Positions 8,235 through 14,374 of a DNA stretch of 53,136 bases are shown one piece after another (the stretch's first letter is position 1; each line of letters begins with the position of its first letter). Origin of the DNA: Subtercola sp. (lineage in GTDB: Bacteria; Actinomycetota; Actinomycetes; Actinomycetales; Microbacteriaceae); NCBI GenBank assembly GCA_025463765.1, contig JAODBC010000009.1, positions 1 to 53,136 of the forward strand, given 5' to 3'. Below the pieces are notes generated by a model. The model was not told where the DNA came from. It made no database searches and saw only the letters and a list, made by a program, of their open reading frames with translations. Both the position numbers and the translations under genes were made by a program.

Positions 8235-8398
8235 GTGAAATTCTTTCGACGAGAAGTGGCGGCGCGGCCGAAACCGTACCGGTGTGCATCCACTCTCCCT
8301 CCTCGTGGCGACCGGAGCGAGGGCCCCCGCGATACTGGGACTAGGAGTACCATCGACGCCCCATCCGCCACCCCACCTTCTTTCGCCTCATCGAGGTA

Positions 8399-8441
8399 CG
8401 AGTTTGTGCGGGTGCGCCCGTTGCTGACCCGCACAAACTCG
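8399..8441. repeat. perfect 15-bp inverted repeat in spacer
   Basis: CGAGTTTGTGCGGGT (8399-8413) and its exact reverse complement (8427-8441) flank a 13-base loop. It lies 29 bases past the stop of the cyclodeaminase-like gene in a 235-base spacer that otherwise shows nothing. There is no T run on either side, so it is not a standard intrinsic terminator. Confidence 0.75.
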
Positions 8442-8469
8442 CAGCTCGATCGGAGTGCCCGCCTGCGGG

Positions 8470-9210
8470 TCAGTCGGTGGGCGCTGCGCGGGCGTCGATG
8501 GCGGCGGTGATGCCGTCGATGCGCGCGATGGCATCGTCGAAGCGGGGCACCGTGCCCCAGAGCACCGGATGCTCGAGGTGCACCTGCTCGAGCGACTCCC
8601 CCGAGGCGGTCAGGGCCGCCAGGTCGAAACTGAGGTTGGTGCGGGCTGCCGTGAGCGCCGCGCGCAGGGCTCCGCACGCCACGGCGAGGTCGGCGATGAG
8701 CGCCGGATTGGCGTGCTGCGCGAGCCACTGCAGATCATCCACCGCACCGATCGCCCGTTCACCGAGCGCGGCCGACGACCGTGCGCCGTCGACCGAGCCG
8801 CGCCGAATCGCCCGGTCGCGTTCGTCGCCCTTCGGCAGCCGGAATGCGCCGCCGAACTCCCTCGACGCCACCGCATCGTCGTCAGCGAGCCTCAGCGCCG
8901 CCACCCGTAACTCGTGCGCGCGTTCGAGAACGGCGTCGCGTTCGTCGGCGAGAGCAGCGACAGCCGATGCGTAATCAGACGCCCTTCGGTCGCTAGGTGC
9001 CTTCGCCCCGTCGCCCGATGCACCCGCCGCGGCTGGGCGGGTGTACCCCGCGATCATCGCCGTGAGCGCCGCCGCAATCGCGAGCATCACCCCGGCCGCG
9101 GCCCCGCCACCTGGGTCGCCCCGCGTCTCACCGAGCCCGTTCATCCACTCGTCGACGCTCGCCCGCTGCGTTCCCACGTACTCGCTCTCGGTCATGCCTC
9201 CAGTCTGCAT
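8470..9210 (-). CDS. cyclodeaminase/cyclohydrolase family protein (FTCD C-terminal-like)
   Basis: A 246-residue helical protein of the formiminotransferase-cyclodeaminase C-terminal family, which acts on methenyl- or formimino-tetrahydrofolate. Recognised from the glycine-rich start GDPGGGAAAGVMLAIAAALT (about residues 31-50) and the overall pattern of long Ala-rich helices, including AVDDLQWLAQHANPALIADL. Some relatives are only structural. ATG 9210 was chosen because GAGGG lies ten bases upstream; ATG 9195 has GGAGG only one base away, which is too close. The divergent araC-like gene starts only 20 bases away. Ends before a strong palindrome at 8399-8441. Confidence 0.75.
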   Translation of the reverse strand: MQTGGMTESEYVGTQRASVDEWMNGLGETRGDPGGGAAAGVMLAIAAALTAMIAGYTRPAAAGASGDGAKAPSDRRASDYASAVAALADERDAVLERAHELRVAALRLADDDAVASREFGGAFRLPKGDERDRAIRRGSVDGARSSAALGERAIGAVDDLQWLAQHANPALIADLAVACGALRAALTAARTNLSFDLAALTASGESLEQVHLEHPVLWGTVPRFDDAIARIDGITAAIDARAAPTD

Positions 9211-9218
9211 GGCGGTGC

Positions 9219-9230
9219 TACCCTCGTGCC
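9219..9230 (+). promoter_or_regulatory. leaderless promoter of the AraC-type regulator
   Basis: TACCCT at 9219-9224 ends six bases before ATG 9231. It overlaps the translation start zone of the divergent cyclodeaminase gene. Confidence 0.5.
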
Positions 9231-9776
9231 ATGACCCCGCAGGAGCTCGAGAATCTGACACACCTGCGGCGAGCGCGAGACCTCATCGACCGCGACTACG
9301 CCAAGGCGCTCGACGTGCCCACGATGGCTGCGCGCGCTCTGATGTCGCCCGCGCACTTCTCACGGCAGTTCAAGGCGGCCTATGGCGAGACGCCGTACGG
9401 GTATCTCATGACCCGTCGCATCGAGCGCGCGATGGCCCTGCTGCGGGCCGGAATGAGCGTCACCGACGCGTGCATGACGGTCGGCTGTACATCGCTCGGG
9501 TCGTTCAGTTCGCGCTTCACCGAACTCAACGGCGAGACGCCGAGTGCCTACCGCCAGCGCGAGCACGACGCGGTGCGGGCTATGCCGACACGGGAGGCGA
9601 TGCTGCGCACGCGGCCGAGCAGCCTGCGTTCTGCCCGCAAGCCCTCAGCGTCATCGTCGGTCGGCGCACCGGTCAGTTCAGCACTGCCACGGTCGACCGA
9701 CGAGAACCGCCTCGACCGATCGAGCAGAATCGAAGAAGCGGATGCCCCGCCCCACGATCTAGCGTTGCAGTCATGA
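9231..9776 (+). CDS. AraC-family transcriptional regulator
   Basis: A 181-residue regulator whose double HTH (AraC/XylS type) occupies residues 8-108: DVPTMAARALMSPAHFSRQF is the first HTH, MSVTDACMTVGCTSLGSFSS the second, then FTELNGETPSAYR. There is no N-terminal sensing domain; instead about 70 residues of Ser/Arg/Pro-rich tail follow. Small HTH-only AraC proteins next to VOC genes are common in actinobacteria. Its stop overlaps the VOC start by four bases (ATGA), so the two are co-translated and the VOC protein may supply or sense the ligand. The start is supported by the -10 box six bases upstream. Confidence 0.87.
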   Translation: MTPQELENLTHLRRARDLIDRDYAKALDVPTMAARALMSPAHFSRQFKAAYGETPYGYLMTRRIERAMALLRAGMSVTDACMTVGCTSLGSFSSRFTELNGETPSAYRQREHDAVRAMPTREAMLRTRPSSLRSARKPSASSSVGAPVSSALPRSTDENRLDRSSRIEEADAPPHDLALQS

Positions 9777-10183
9777 CAATTCGACTTCAGTACTGCCAGG
9801 TAACCGTCAACGATGTCGACGAATCGCTCGGGTTCTATCGCGACGCCCTCGGTTTCACGGTCGTGAACGACGTATCGAACGGCGAATATCGCTGGCTGAC
9901 CATCGGCAGCAACGACCCATCCGATCTCCAGCTTGTGCTCTCCGAACCGCACGCCGGCCGCTCGCAGGCCGACGGGGATGCCCTGCAAGAGCTGCTCACC
10001 AAGGGGTCGCTGCCCATCTTGGTGTTCGCCACCGACGACGTCGACGCTACCTTCGAGAAGGTGCGCGCATCCGGTGCCGAAGTACTGCAGGAGCCCATCG
10101 ACCAGCCGTGGGGCCCGAAGGACTGCGCTTTTCGCGACCCGTCGGGCAACACGGTTCGTATCTCGCAGCTGCCCGCGGCCTGA
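9773..10183 (+). CDS. VOC (glyoxalase/bleomycin-resistance) family protein
   Basis: A 136-residue vicinal-oxygen-chelate protein with two beta-alpha-beta-beta-beta modules. Typical stretches are QYCQVTVNDVDESLGFYRDA at the start, PILVFATDDVDATFEKVRAS at mid-length and DPSGNTVRISQL at the end. Metal-binding residues are not all obvious, so it may be an enzyme, a resistance protein or a binder. ATG 9773 overlaps the araC-like stop and begins exactly at the family start; the longer open frame upstream is the shadow of the regulator. Confidence 0.85.
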   Translation: MTIRLQYCQVTVNDVDESLGFYRDALGFTVVNDVSNGEYRWLTIGSNDPSDLQLVLSEPHAGRSQADGDALQELLTKGSLPILVFATDDVDATFEKVRASGAEVLQEPIDQPWGPKDCAFRDPSGNTVRISQLPAA

Positions 10184-10228
10184 ATCGCTCGACACCGAGC
10201 AGCCGACGCGGCCGTCGAAGGGCGCCGA

Positions 10229-10240
10229 TAGACTCGGGGC
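10229..10240 (+). promoter_or_regulatory. leaderless promoter of orn
   Basis: TAGACT at 10229-10234 ends six bases before the orn ATG; no ribosome-binding site is visible. Confidence 0.5.
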
Positions 10241-10861
10241 ATGAGTGCATCAACAGACCGTCTGGTCTGGATCGACTGTGAAATGACCGGCCTCGACCTC
10301 AGCGTCGACGAACTCGTCGAGGTCGCGGTGGTCGTCACCGACTTCGAGCTGAACTTGCTCGACCCCGGTTTCACCATCGTCATCAAACCTGACGACTCCG
10401 CGCTCGAACACATGAACGACTTCGTGCGCAACATGCATGCCACGTCGGGTCTCGACAAACTCATTCCGAACGGTGTCAGCCTGGCCGAGGCCGAGTTCGA
10501 GGTGCTGGAGTACATCTTGAAGTTCGTGCCCAACGAGCTGAAGGCACCGCTGGCGGGCAACACCATCGGCACCGACCGCATGTTCTTAGCCAAGTACATG
10601 CCGCGAGTAGATGCTCACCTGCACTACCGCAGCGTCGACGTCTCGTCGATCAAAGAGCTGGCACGCCGCTGGTTTCCGCCCATCTACTTTCACGCCCCCA
10701 CGAAAGACGGCGGGCACCGGGCGCTGGCCGACATTCTGGAGTCGATCCGCGAGCTCGAGTACTATCGCAAGGCCATCTTCGTGGCGCCCCCGGGGCCGCC
10801 TTCTGCCGAGCTGAAAGACATCGCGACGGCGGTCGTGAACGAATTCGACGCGAAGCTGTAA
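10241..10861 (+). CDS. orn: oligoribonuclease
   Basis: A 206-residue DEDDh 3'-5' exoribonuclease that finishes RNA decay by degrading two- to five-nucleotide fragments, and in many bacteria also pGpG. Exo I is [11 protein letters not shown] with Asp12 and Glu14; Exo II is [16 protein letters not shown]; Exo III is [11 protein letters not shown]. Length and all motifs are canonical. The ATG is directly preceded by a -10 box and lacks a ribosome-binding site. Two stem-loops and tRNA-His follow. Gene order orn then tRNA-His is seen in other actinobacteria. Confidence 0.96.
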   Translation: MSASTDRLVWIDCEMTGLDLSVDELVEVAVVVTDFELNLLDPGFTIVIKPDDSALEHMNDFVRNMHATSGLDKLIPNGVSLAEAEFEVLEYILKFVPNELKAPLAGNTIGTDRMFLAKYMPRVDAHLHYRSVDVSSIKELARRWFPPIYFHAPTKDGGHRALADILESIRELEYYRKAIFVAPPGPPSAELKDIATAVVNEFDAKL

Positions 10862-10897
10862 TAGAATCGTTGAGTTGCCTTGCTCACGCTCGGCAAT

Positions 10898-10939
10898 TGC
10901 CTCGTTCAGGCGAGGCAGCAACAGCCCCGTTTTGCGGGG
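10898..10939 (+). terminator. double stem-loop between orn and tRNA-His
   Basis: TGCCTCG/CGAGGCA (10898-10917, 6-base loop) is followed by CCCCG/CGGGG (10925-10939) with a TTTTG loop. It could terminate orn transcription or be a processing region of the tRNA precursor. No T run follows. Confidence 0.45.
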
Positions 10940-10945
10940 AGCCTG

Positions 10946-11018
10946 GTGGGTATAGCTCAGTTGGCAGAGCGCCTGGTTGTGGTCTAGGAGGCCGCGGGTT
11001 CGAGCCCCGTTACTCACC
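10946..11018 (+). tRNA. tRNA-His (GTG anticodon)
   Basis: A 73-base cloverleaf. The acceptor GTGGGTA pairs with TACTCAC (one G-U), the D arm contains AGCTCAGTTGGCAGAGC, the anticodon loop is TTGTGGT with anticodon GTG, and the T loop is TTCGAGC. The discriminator is C at 11018 and an encoded G precedes position 1 (10945), the G-1:C73 identity element of tRNA-His. CCA is not encoded. A short AGTAAC/GTTACT hairpin and a strong terminator follow. Confidence 0.96.
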
Positions 11019-11047
11019 CTCGTGTTAGTAACAAGCGTTACTGAAGA

Positions 11048-11085
11048 AAAAGATTGGCCCGGTATTCGCCGGGCCAATCTTTTTA
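11048..11085 (+). terminator. intrinsic terminator after tRNA-His
   Basis: AGATTGGCCCGG and CCGGGCCAATCT form a perfect 12-bp stem around TATTCG, followed by TTTTT. It is preceded by A-rich sequence, so it may work in both directions. The next 110 bases up to the zincin gene hold only short GC-rich direct repeats. Confidence 0.93.
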
Positions 11086-11198
11086 TCTGGCGGGGTACCC
11101 TGAGGGCTGGCGCGGTACTCCGAGCGGCGTACTCTGAGCGGCTGCTGGTCGAGGCTGTGCGATTGACGGGCGGGGTGCGATTCACGGGAGGGGTGCGG

Positions 11199-11549
11199 AT
11201 GATCGAGGTCGATGCCGAGGCGTTCGAAGCGCTGGTGGTCGCCGAGCTCGACCTGCTGCCCGACGAGATGGTCGACGGGCTCGAGAACGTGGTGTTCGTG
11301 GTCGAAGACCGACCAGAGAACGGAACCCTCGACACGCTGGGCCTGTACGAGGGTGTTGCCCTGACCGAGCGCGGTGACTACGGCTTCGGCGAGCTGCCCG
11401 ACCGTATCGTGCTGTTCCGTGAACCTCTGCTGGCGATCTGCGCCGACGACGCCGAGCTGCGTGACGAGATCCACACCACCCTCGTGCACGAGATCGGCCA
11501 CTTCTACGGAATCGACGACGCCCGCCTGCACGAACTCGGCTGGGCGTGA
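11199..11549 (+). CDS. small metallopeptidase-family protein (zincin type)
   Basis: A 116-residue protein of the possible-zincin metallopeptidase family. The zinc motif HEIGH at residues 97-101 extends to G104 and D106 (HFYGIDD), giving the HExxHxxGxxD pattern. The N-terminal half carries PDEMVDGLENVVFVVED. Such proteins are cytoplasmic, single-domain and of unknown substrate. ATG 11199 was chosen because GGGAGGGG lies six bases upstream and homology starts there; the open frame further left runs through the tRNA gene. Short direct repeats of GCGATT..GGGGTGC lie just upstream of the start. Confidence 0.88.
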   Translation: MIEVDAEAFEALVVAELDLLPDEMVDGLENVVFVVEDRPENGTLDTLGLYEGVALTERGDYGFGELPDRIVLFREPLLAICADDAELRDEIHTTLVHEIGHFYGIDDARLHELGWA

Positions 11550-11606
11550 GGGTTACAGACGGGTTACGAACGGCGGGGCGAATCGGCGAGCGGCGGGAGA
11601 GCCGCC

Positions 11607-11618
11607 TAACCTGAACGC
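11607..11618 (+). promoter_or_regulatory. leaderless promoter of the DacA-like gene
   Basis: TAACCT at 11607-11612 ends six bases before ATG 11619. Confidence 0.5.
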
Positions 11619-13013
11619 ATGGCCTCGACCGCAGCACGACGAATCCGCCGCGGAATCTTCATCGGGGTGGGTGCGCTGGTCATCCTCGGCATCGGCCTGT
11701 ACGGCCCGGTCACCCTCGTCGGCCCGCTGCCGCCTGCGACGGCGACCGTCATCGACGCGACGGGCACGCTCACTCCCCCCGCCCCGCCGACACTGCCCTC
11801 GACCGGGGCGAGTGGCATCACCGCCGACGGAGCGACCAGCGTGCTCGCAACCGCGGGCATCACCGATCCGGTGCCTCTGGGCGGCACAACGAAGGTCATC
11901 ACCGCTCTCGTCGTTCTCGACGCAAAACCGATGCTGGCGGGCGAACAGGGCGCCTCGATCGTCATCACGCCCGCCGATTACGCCGACTACATCGCGTACA
12001 TCTCGCAGAGCACCCGAGCGGTGTCGTTCATCGCCGGCGAAACCTGGACCCAGCGTGACATGCTGCAGGCCATGCTCATGGGCTCGAGCAACAATCACGC
12101 CGACGCGCTCGCCGCGTGGGCGTTCGGGTCTACTGACGCCTACGTCGACGCGGCGAACGCCTGGCTCACGAAGAACGGATTCAGCGGCACGACAGTCGTC
12201 GACGCGACCGGGCTTTCGAGCAATTCGGTGGGCACGGCATCCGATCTCACCCGCATCGCCCAGCTGGCGTTCGCCAACCCTGTCATCAGCGAGATCATCG
12301 CCCAACCGGCGGTCACCGTGAACGGCGGACGCTACGTGAATAATCTCGCGATCTACCTGCCCGACAAGGGGGTGACCGGCCTCTCGCTCAGCTACACCGA
12401 CCAGGCGGGACTGTGCTTCTTGTACAAAGCCGAGGTGACCGTTGCCGCAACCACCGTCAGCCTCTACGGAGCAATGCTGCGCGAACCCGACTACGACACG
12501 CTCAACGGTGACATGACCACGCTGCTGACGAGCGCCGCGGCGAATCTGAAACCGACTACCGTCGTGACGGCCGGAGACGTCTTTGTGCACTACACAACGG
12601 CCTGGGGCCAATCGGCCGACGGCGTGGCGGTCGCCGGCGACTCACGGATGCTCTGGGCGACCACGCCCGTCACTCACACTGTGGCGGCGGCACCCGTCAC
12701 CACAGCCCTCGGCGGAACCTCCGCGGGCACCGCGACGTTCGATCTTCCCGGGGGCCCGCTGACGGTCGCCCTCAAACTCAGCAACGCGCTCTCCGACCCG
12801 GGACCGTTGTGGCGGCTCACCAACCCGGTTCCGGTCATCCAGTCGTTCGTCGACTCACGCGCCGGGTCAAGCGACGCCCCGGGTTCGGTCGCACCGAGCG
12901 GGCCGGCACCGTCGCCCGCCACACCGGGAGCGAACGCTCCGGCTACGGGTGCTGCGGCTACGGGTGCTGCGGCTACGCCTGCCGTCGGCGGCTCCGCCAC
13001 TCCCGCGGGCTGA
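11619..13013 (+). CDS. DacA-like (S11) protein lacking key catalytic residues
   Basis: A 464-residue protein with a short cytoplasmic basic start, one membrane anchor (residues 13-35) and an extracytoplasmic domain of D-Ala-D-Ala carboxypeptidase type. The SxxK nucleophile motif reads GTTK (residues 89-92), so the serine is glycine while Lys92 stays. SxN is present as S156-x-N158 (GSSNNHADALA). The KTG box is lost: where relatives have GIKTGYTD this has GLSLSYTD (254-261). It should therefore not be a working carboxypeptidase and may bind peptidoglycan or act as a scaffold. The C-terminal tail is Ala/Pro/Thr-rich with 15-bp tandem units. Transcription is probably leaderless. Confidence 0.83.
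   Translation: MASTAARRIRRGIFIGVGALVILGIGLYGPVTLVGPLPPATATVIDATGTLTPPAPPTLPSTGASGITADGATSVLATAGITDPVPLGGTTKVITALVVLDAKPMLAGEQGASIVITPADYADYIAYISQSTRAVSFIAGETWTQRDMLQAMLMGSSNNHADALAAWAFGSTDAYVDAANAWLTKNGFSGTTVVDATGLSSNSVGTASDLTRIAQLAFANPVISEIIAQPAVTVNGGRYVNNLAIYLPDKGVTGLSLSYTDQAGLCFLYKAEVTVAATTVSLYGAMLREPDYDTLNGDMTTLLTSAAANLKPTTVVTAGDVFVHYTTAWGQSADGVAVAGDSRMLWATTPVTHTVAAAPVTTALGGTSAGTATFDLPGGPLTVALKLSNALSDPGPLWRLTNPVPVIQSFVDSRAGSSDAPGSVAPSGPAPSPATPGANAPATGAAATGAAATPAVGGSATPAG
12941..12984 (+). repeat. 15-bp in-frame tandem units in dacA-like tail
   Basis: GGCTACGGGTGCTGC occurs at 12941-12955 and 12956-12970, followed by a degenerate third copy. It codes for repeated ATGAA in the extracytoplasmic C-terminal tail. 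Confidence 0.65.
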
Positions 13014-13051
13014 CGTCAGCGGCTCCGCCCACCCCTGCGGGCTGACGTCAG
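12989..13051 (+). repeat. 31/32-bp tandem duplication over the dacA-like stop codon
   Basis: CGGCTCCGCCACTCCCGCGG and the following GCTGACGTCAG (12989-13019) are repeated at 13020-13051 with one insertion and two changes. The unit contains the TGA stop, so a second in-unit stop follows. The core TGACGTCA is itself a palindrome. Confidence 0.7.
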
Positions 13052-13092
13052 CGCGGCCAAGGAACCGAGACCGAGGGACGTGCGAGGGAGAA

Positions 13093-13132
13093 GTCTGAGC
13101 GTCTGAGCGTCAGAGCGTCTGAGCGTCAGACG
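13093..13132 (-). repeat. five 8-bp tandem units at the 3' end of the 92-residue gene
   Basis: GTCTGAGC, GTCTGAGC, GTCAGAGC, GTCTGAGC, GTCAGACG on the plus strand. The stop codon (13126-13128) lies in the last unit and equivalent TGA triplets recur in the others. Confidence 0.65.
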
Positions 13133-13404
13133 AGCGCCTCGCCGAGGTCGGTGTCGTCTCCGCTGACAAAGGGGTCGCTGTCTTGGGCCTCGAACGAGTA
13201 GCTGACGTGCAGCTGGCCGTTCAGTTCGCGGGTCGAGACGGCGGTGTACTCGAAGTTCGACTCGATTCCGTCGACGAGGGCGATGACGCCGAAGGTCTTG
13301 TCGTAGTCGCCGCCGATGAGAATGCGCTCGTCGATCTGGCCCTTGAGGGGCCCGTCAGCGTATTCGACGGTGTACGTGGCGGGGGTAGAAGCTGAGTCTG
13401 TCAT
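13126..13404 (-). CDS. small protein of unknown function (92 residues)
   Basis: Not recognised. It is a soluble, acidic protein (many Asp/Glu, no membrane segment, no Cys), predicted mainly beta: YTVEYADGPLKGQIDERILI, then YDKTFGVIALVDG and TRELNGQLHVSYSFEA. Clean actinobacterial codon use and a -10 box TACGGT six bases before the ATG support a real gene. It stands alone between the dacA-like gene (convergent) and the end of the yko operon. Its 3' end is a stack of 8-bp repeats. It could be a small house-keeping protein restricted to this family of bacteria. Confidence 0.72.
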   Translation of the reverse strand: MTDSASTPATYTVEYADGPLKGQIDERILIGGDYDKTFGVIALVDGIESNFEYTAVSTRELNGQLHVSYSFEAQDSDPFVSGDDTDLGEALV

Positions 13405-13416
13405 GACTCCACCGTA
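13405..13416 (-). promoter_or_regulatory. leaderless promoter of the 92-residue gene
   Basis: Minus-strand TACGGT (13411-13416) ends six bases before the ATG. Confidence 0.45.
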
Positions 13417-13491
13417 GCGCGACCGGCCGACACGGGCATCCGGATGCCCGCGGCTGGCGCTCGCGCTGCACACCGTGGTACGGCGGCCGGT

Positions 13492-13564
13492 GCGAGAACG
13501 GAGGAGATTTTGCAGCGGTACCGCCGTCCACGCCGCACCCCATCGAAATCTCCTCGGTTTCGGC
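13492..13564. repeat. palindromic element, family III copy 1
   Basis: GAGGAGATTT (13501-13510) pairs perfectly with AAATCTCCTC (13546-13555); pairing continues imperfectly outward over 21 bases. It shares the string CGAAATCTCCT with the palindrome at 25231-25305. It occupies the 187-base spacer after the ykoC stop; nothing else was seen there. Confidence 0.65.
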
Positions 13565-13591
13565 GCCGCACCGCGCACTACCGCGGGCACC

Positions 13592-14374
13592 TCAGCTGCC
13601 GATGAAGTTCCAGTGCCCCGTCGACACCGACACGACAACGGCGGTCAGCGCAACCGCCGCCGCGATGAGAATCAGCAGCGTCTCGCGCCAGCCGAACGTC
13701 GACTCCCGCGCGTACGTTCGGCGCCCCGGAGCGCCGAACCCGCGCGCCTCCATGGCCGTGGCGAGCTTGCTGCCGCGCCTGATCGACAGCACCAGCAGAG
13801 CGAAACCGAGGCTCAAGAACCTGCGGATGCGCCCCGAGTCTCCGACTCCACGCGCCCGTCGTGCGAGCTTGAGTGAGCGCCAATCGTCGAGAAACAGCCC
13901 CACGAGACGCAACCCCGCGAGCCCGCCGAGCACAAATCGGCTCGGCAGATGCAGCACCTGCGCGAGCCCGTCCGCGAGGTCCGTCGGATCGACCGTCACG
14001 AAGAGCACGATGGCAGGAAGACCGATCGCCAGCACCCGCAGCGTCGTCGCGACACCGAGTTCGATCGATCCGTCGGTGATGTGCACGAGCCAGAACTGGG
14101 CGTAGGTCTGCCCCGACGGCCGACCGTAGAGAACCGTCGTGAGTCCGGCGAGCGGCGCCGCGATCCACACCGGAAGCGTGCGCAGAAAGAACACCTTGGG
14201 TGTGAGCCCGGCCCAGAAGAAGAGCAGACCCTCCAGCACCAGCGCGACCGACGCCGACACCCAGTCGATCGAAAGCAGCAGCGTCAGGCTCAGCACAAAT
14301 GCTGCACCGATCTTGGCGACCGGATTGATGGAGTACACCGCCTGCGTGCCGCGATGCGGGGTCAGGATGCTCAT
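13592..14374 (-). CDS. ykoC: ECF transporter T component, YkoC-like
   Basis: A 260-residue energy-coupling-factor transmembrane (EcfT) protein. It has about five to six hydrophobic segments and the two Ala-Arg-Gly coupling motifs ARRARG (near residue 183) and EARGFG (near residue 222) that dock into the ATPase. With the double ATPase and the YkoE-like gene upstream it forms a YkoEDC transporter, predicted to import thiamine or its pyrimidine precursor. Its ATG overlaps the ATPase stop by four bases (ATGA). It is the last gene of the TPP-riboswitch operon. Confidence 0.9.
   Translation of the reverse strand: MSILTPHRGTQAVYSINPVAKIGAAFVLSLTLLLSIDWVSASVALVLEGLLFFWAGLTPKVFFLRTLPVWIAAPLAGLTTVLYGRPSGQTYAQFWLVHITDGSIELGVATTLRVLAIGLPAIVLFVTVDPTDLADGLAQVLHLPSRFVLGGLAGLRLVGLFLDDWRSLKLARRARGVGDSGRIRRFLSLGFALLVLSIRRGSKLATAMEARGFGAPGRRTYARESTFGWRETLLILIAAAVALTAVVVSVSTGHWNFIGS

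Noticed and set aside
8399..8441. Intrinsic terminator
   Set aside because: The stem is strong but no T run follows on either strand, so it is listed as an inverted repeat.
10946..11085. Integration site (attB) in tRNA-His
   Set aside because: No integrase and no repeated tRNA 3' end within the window.
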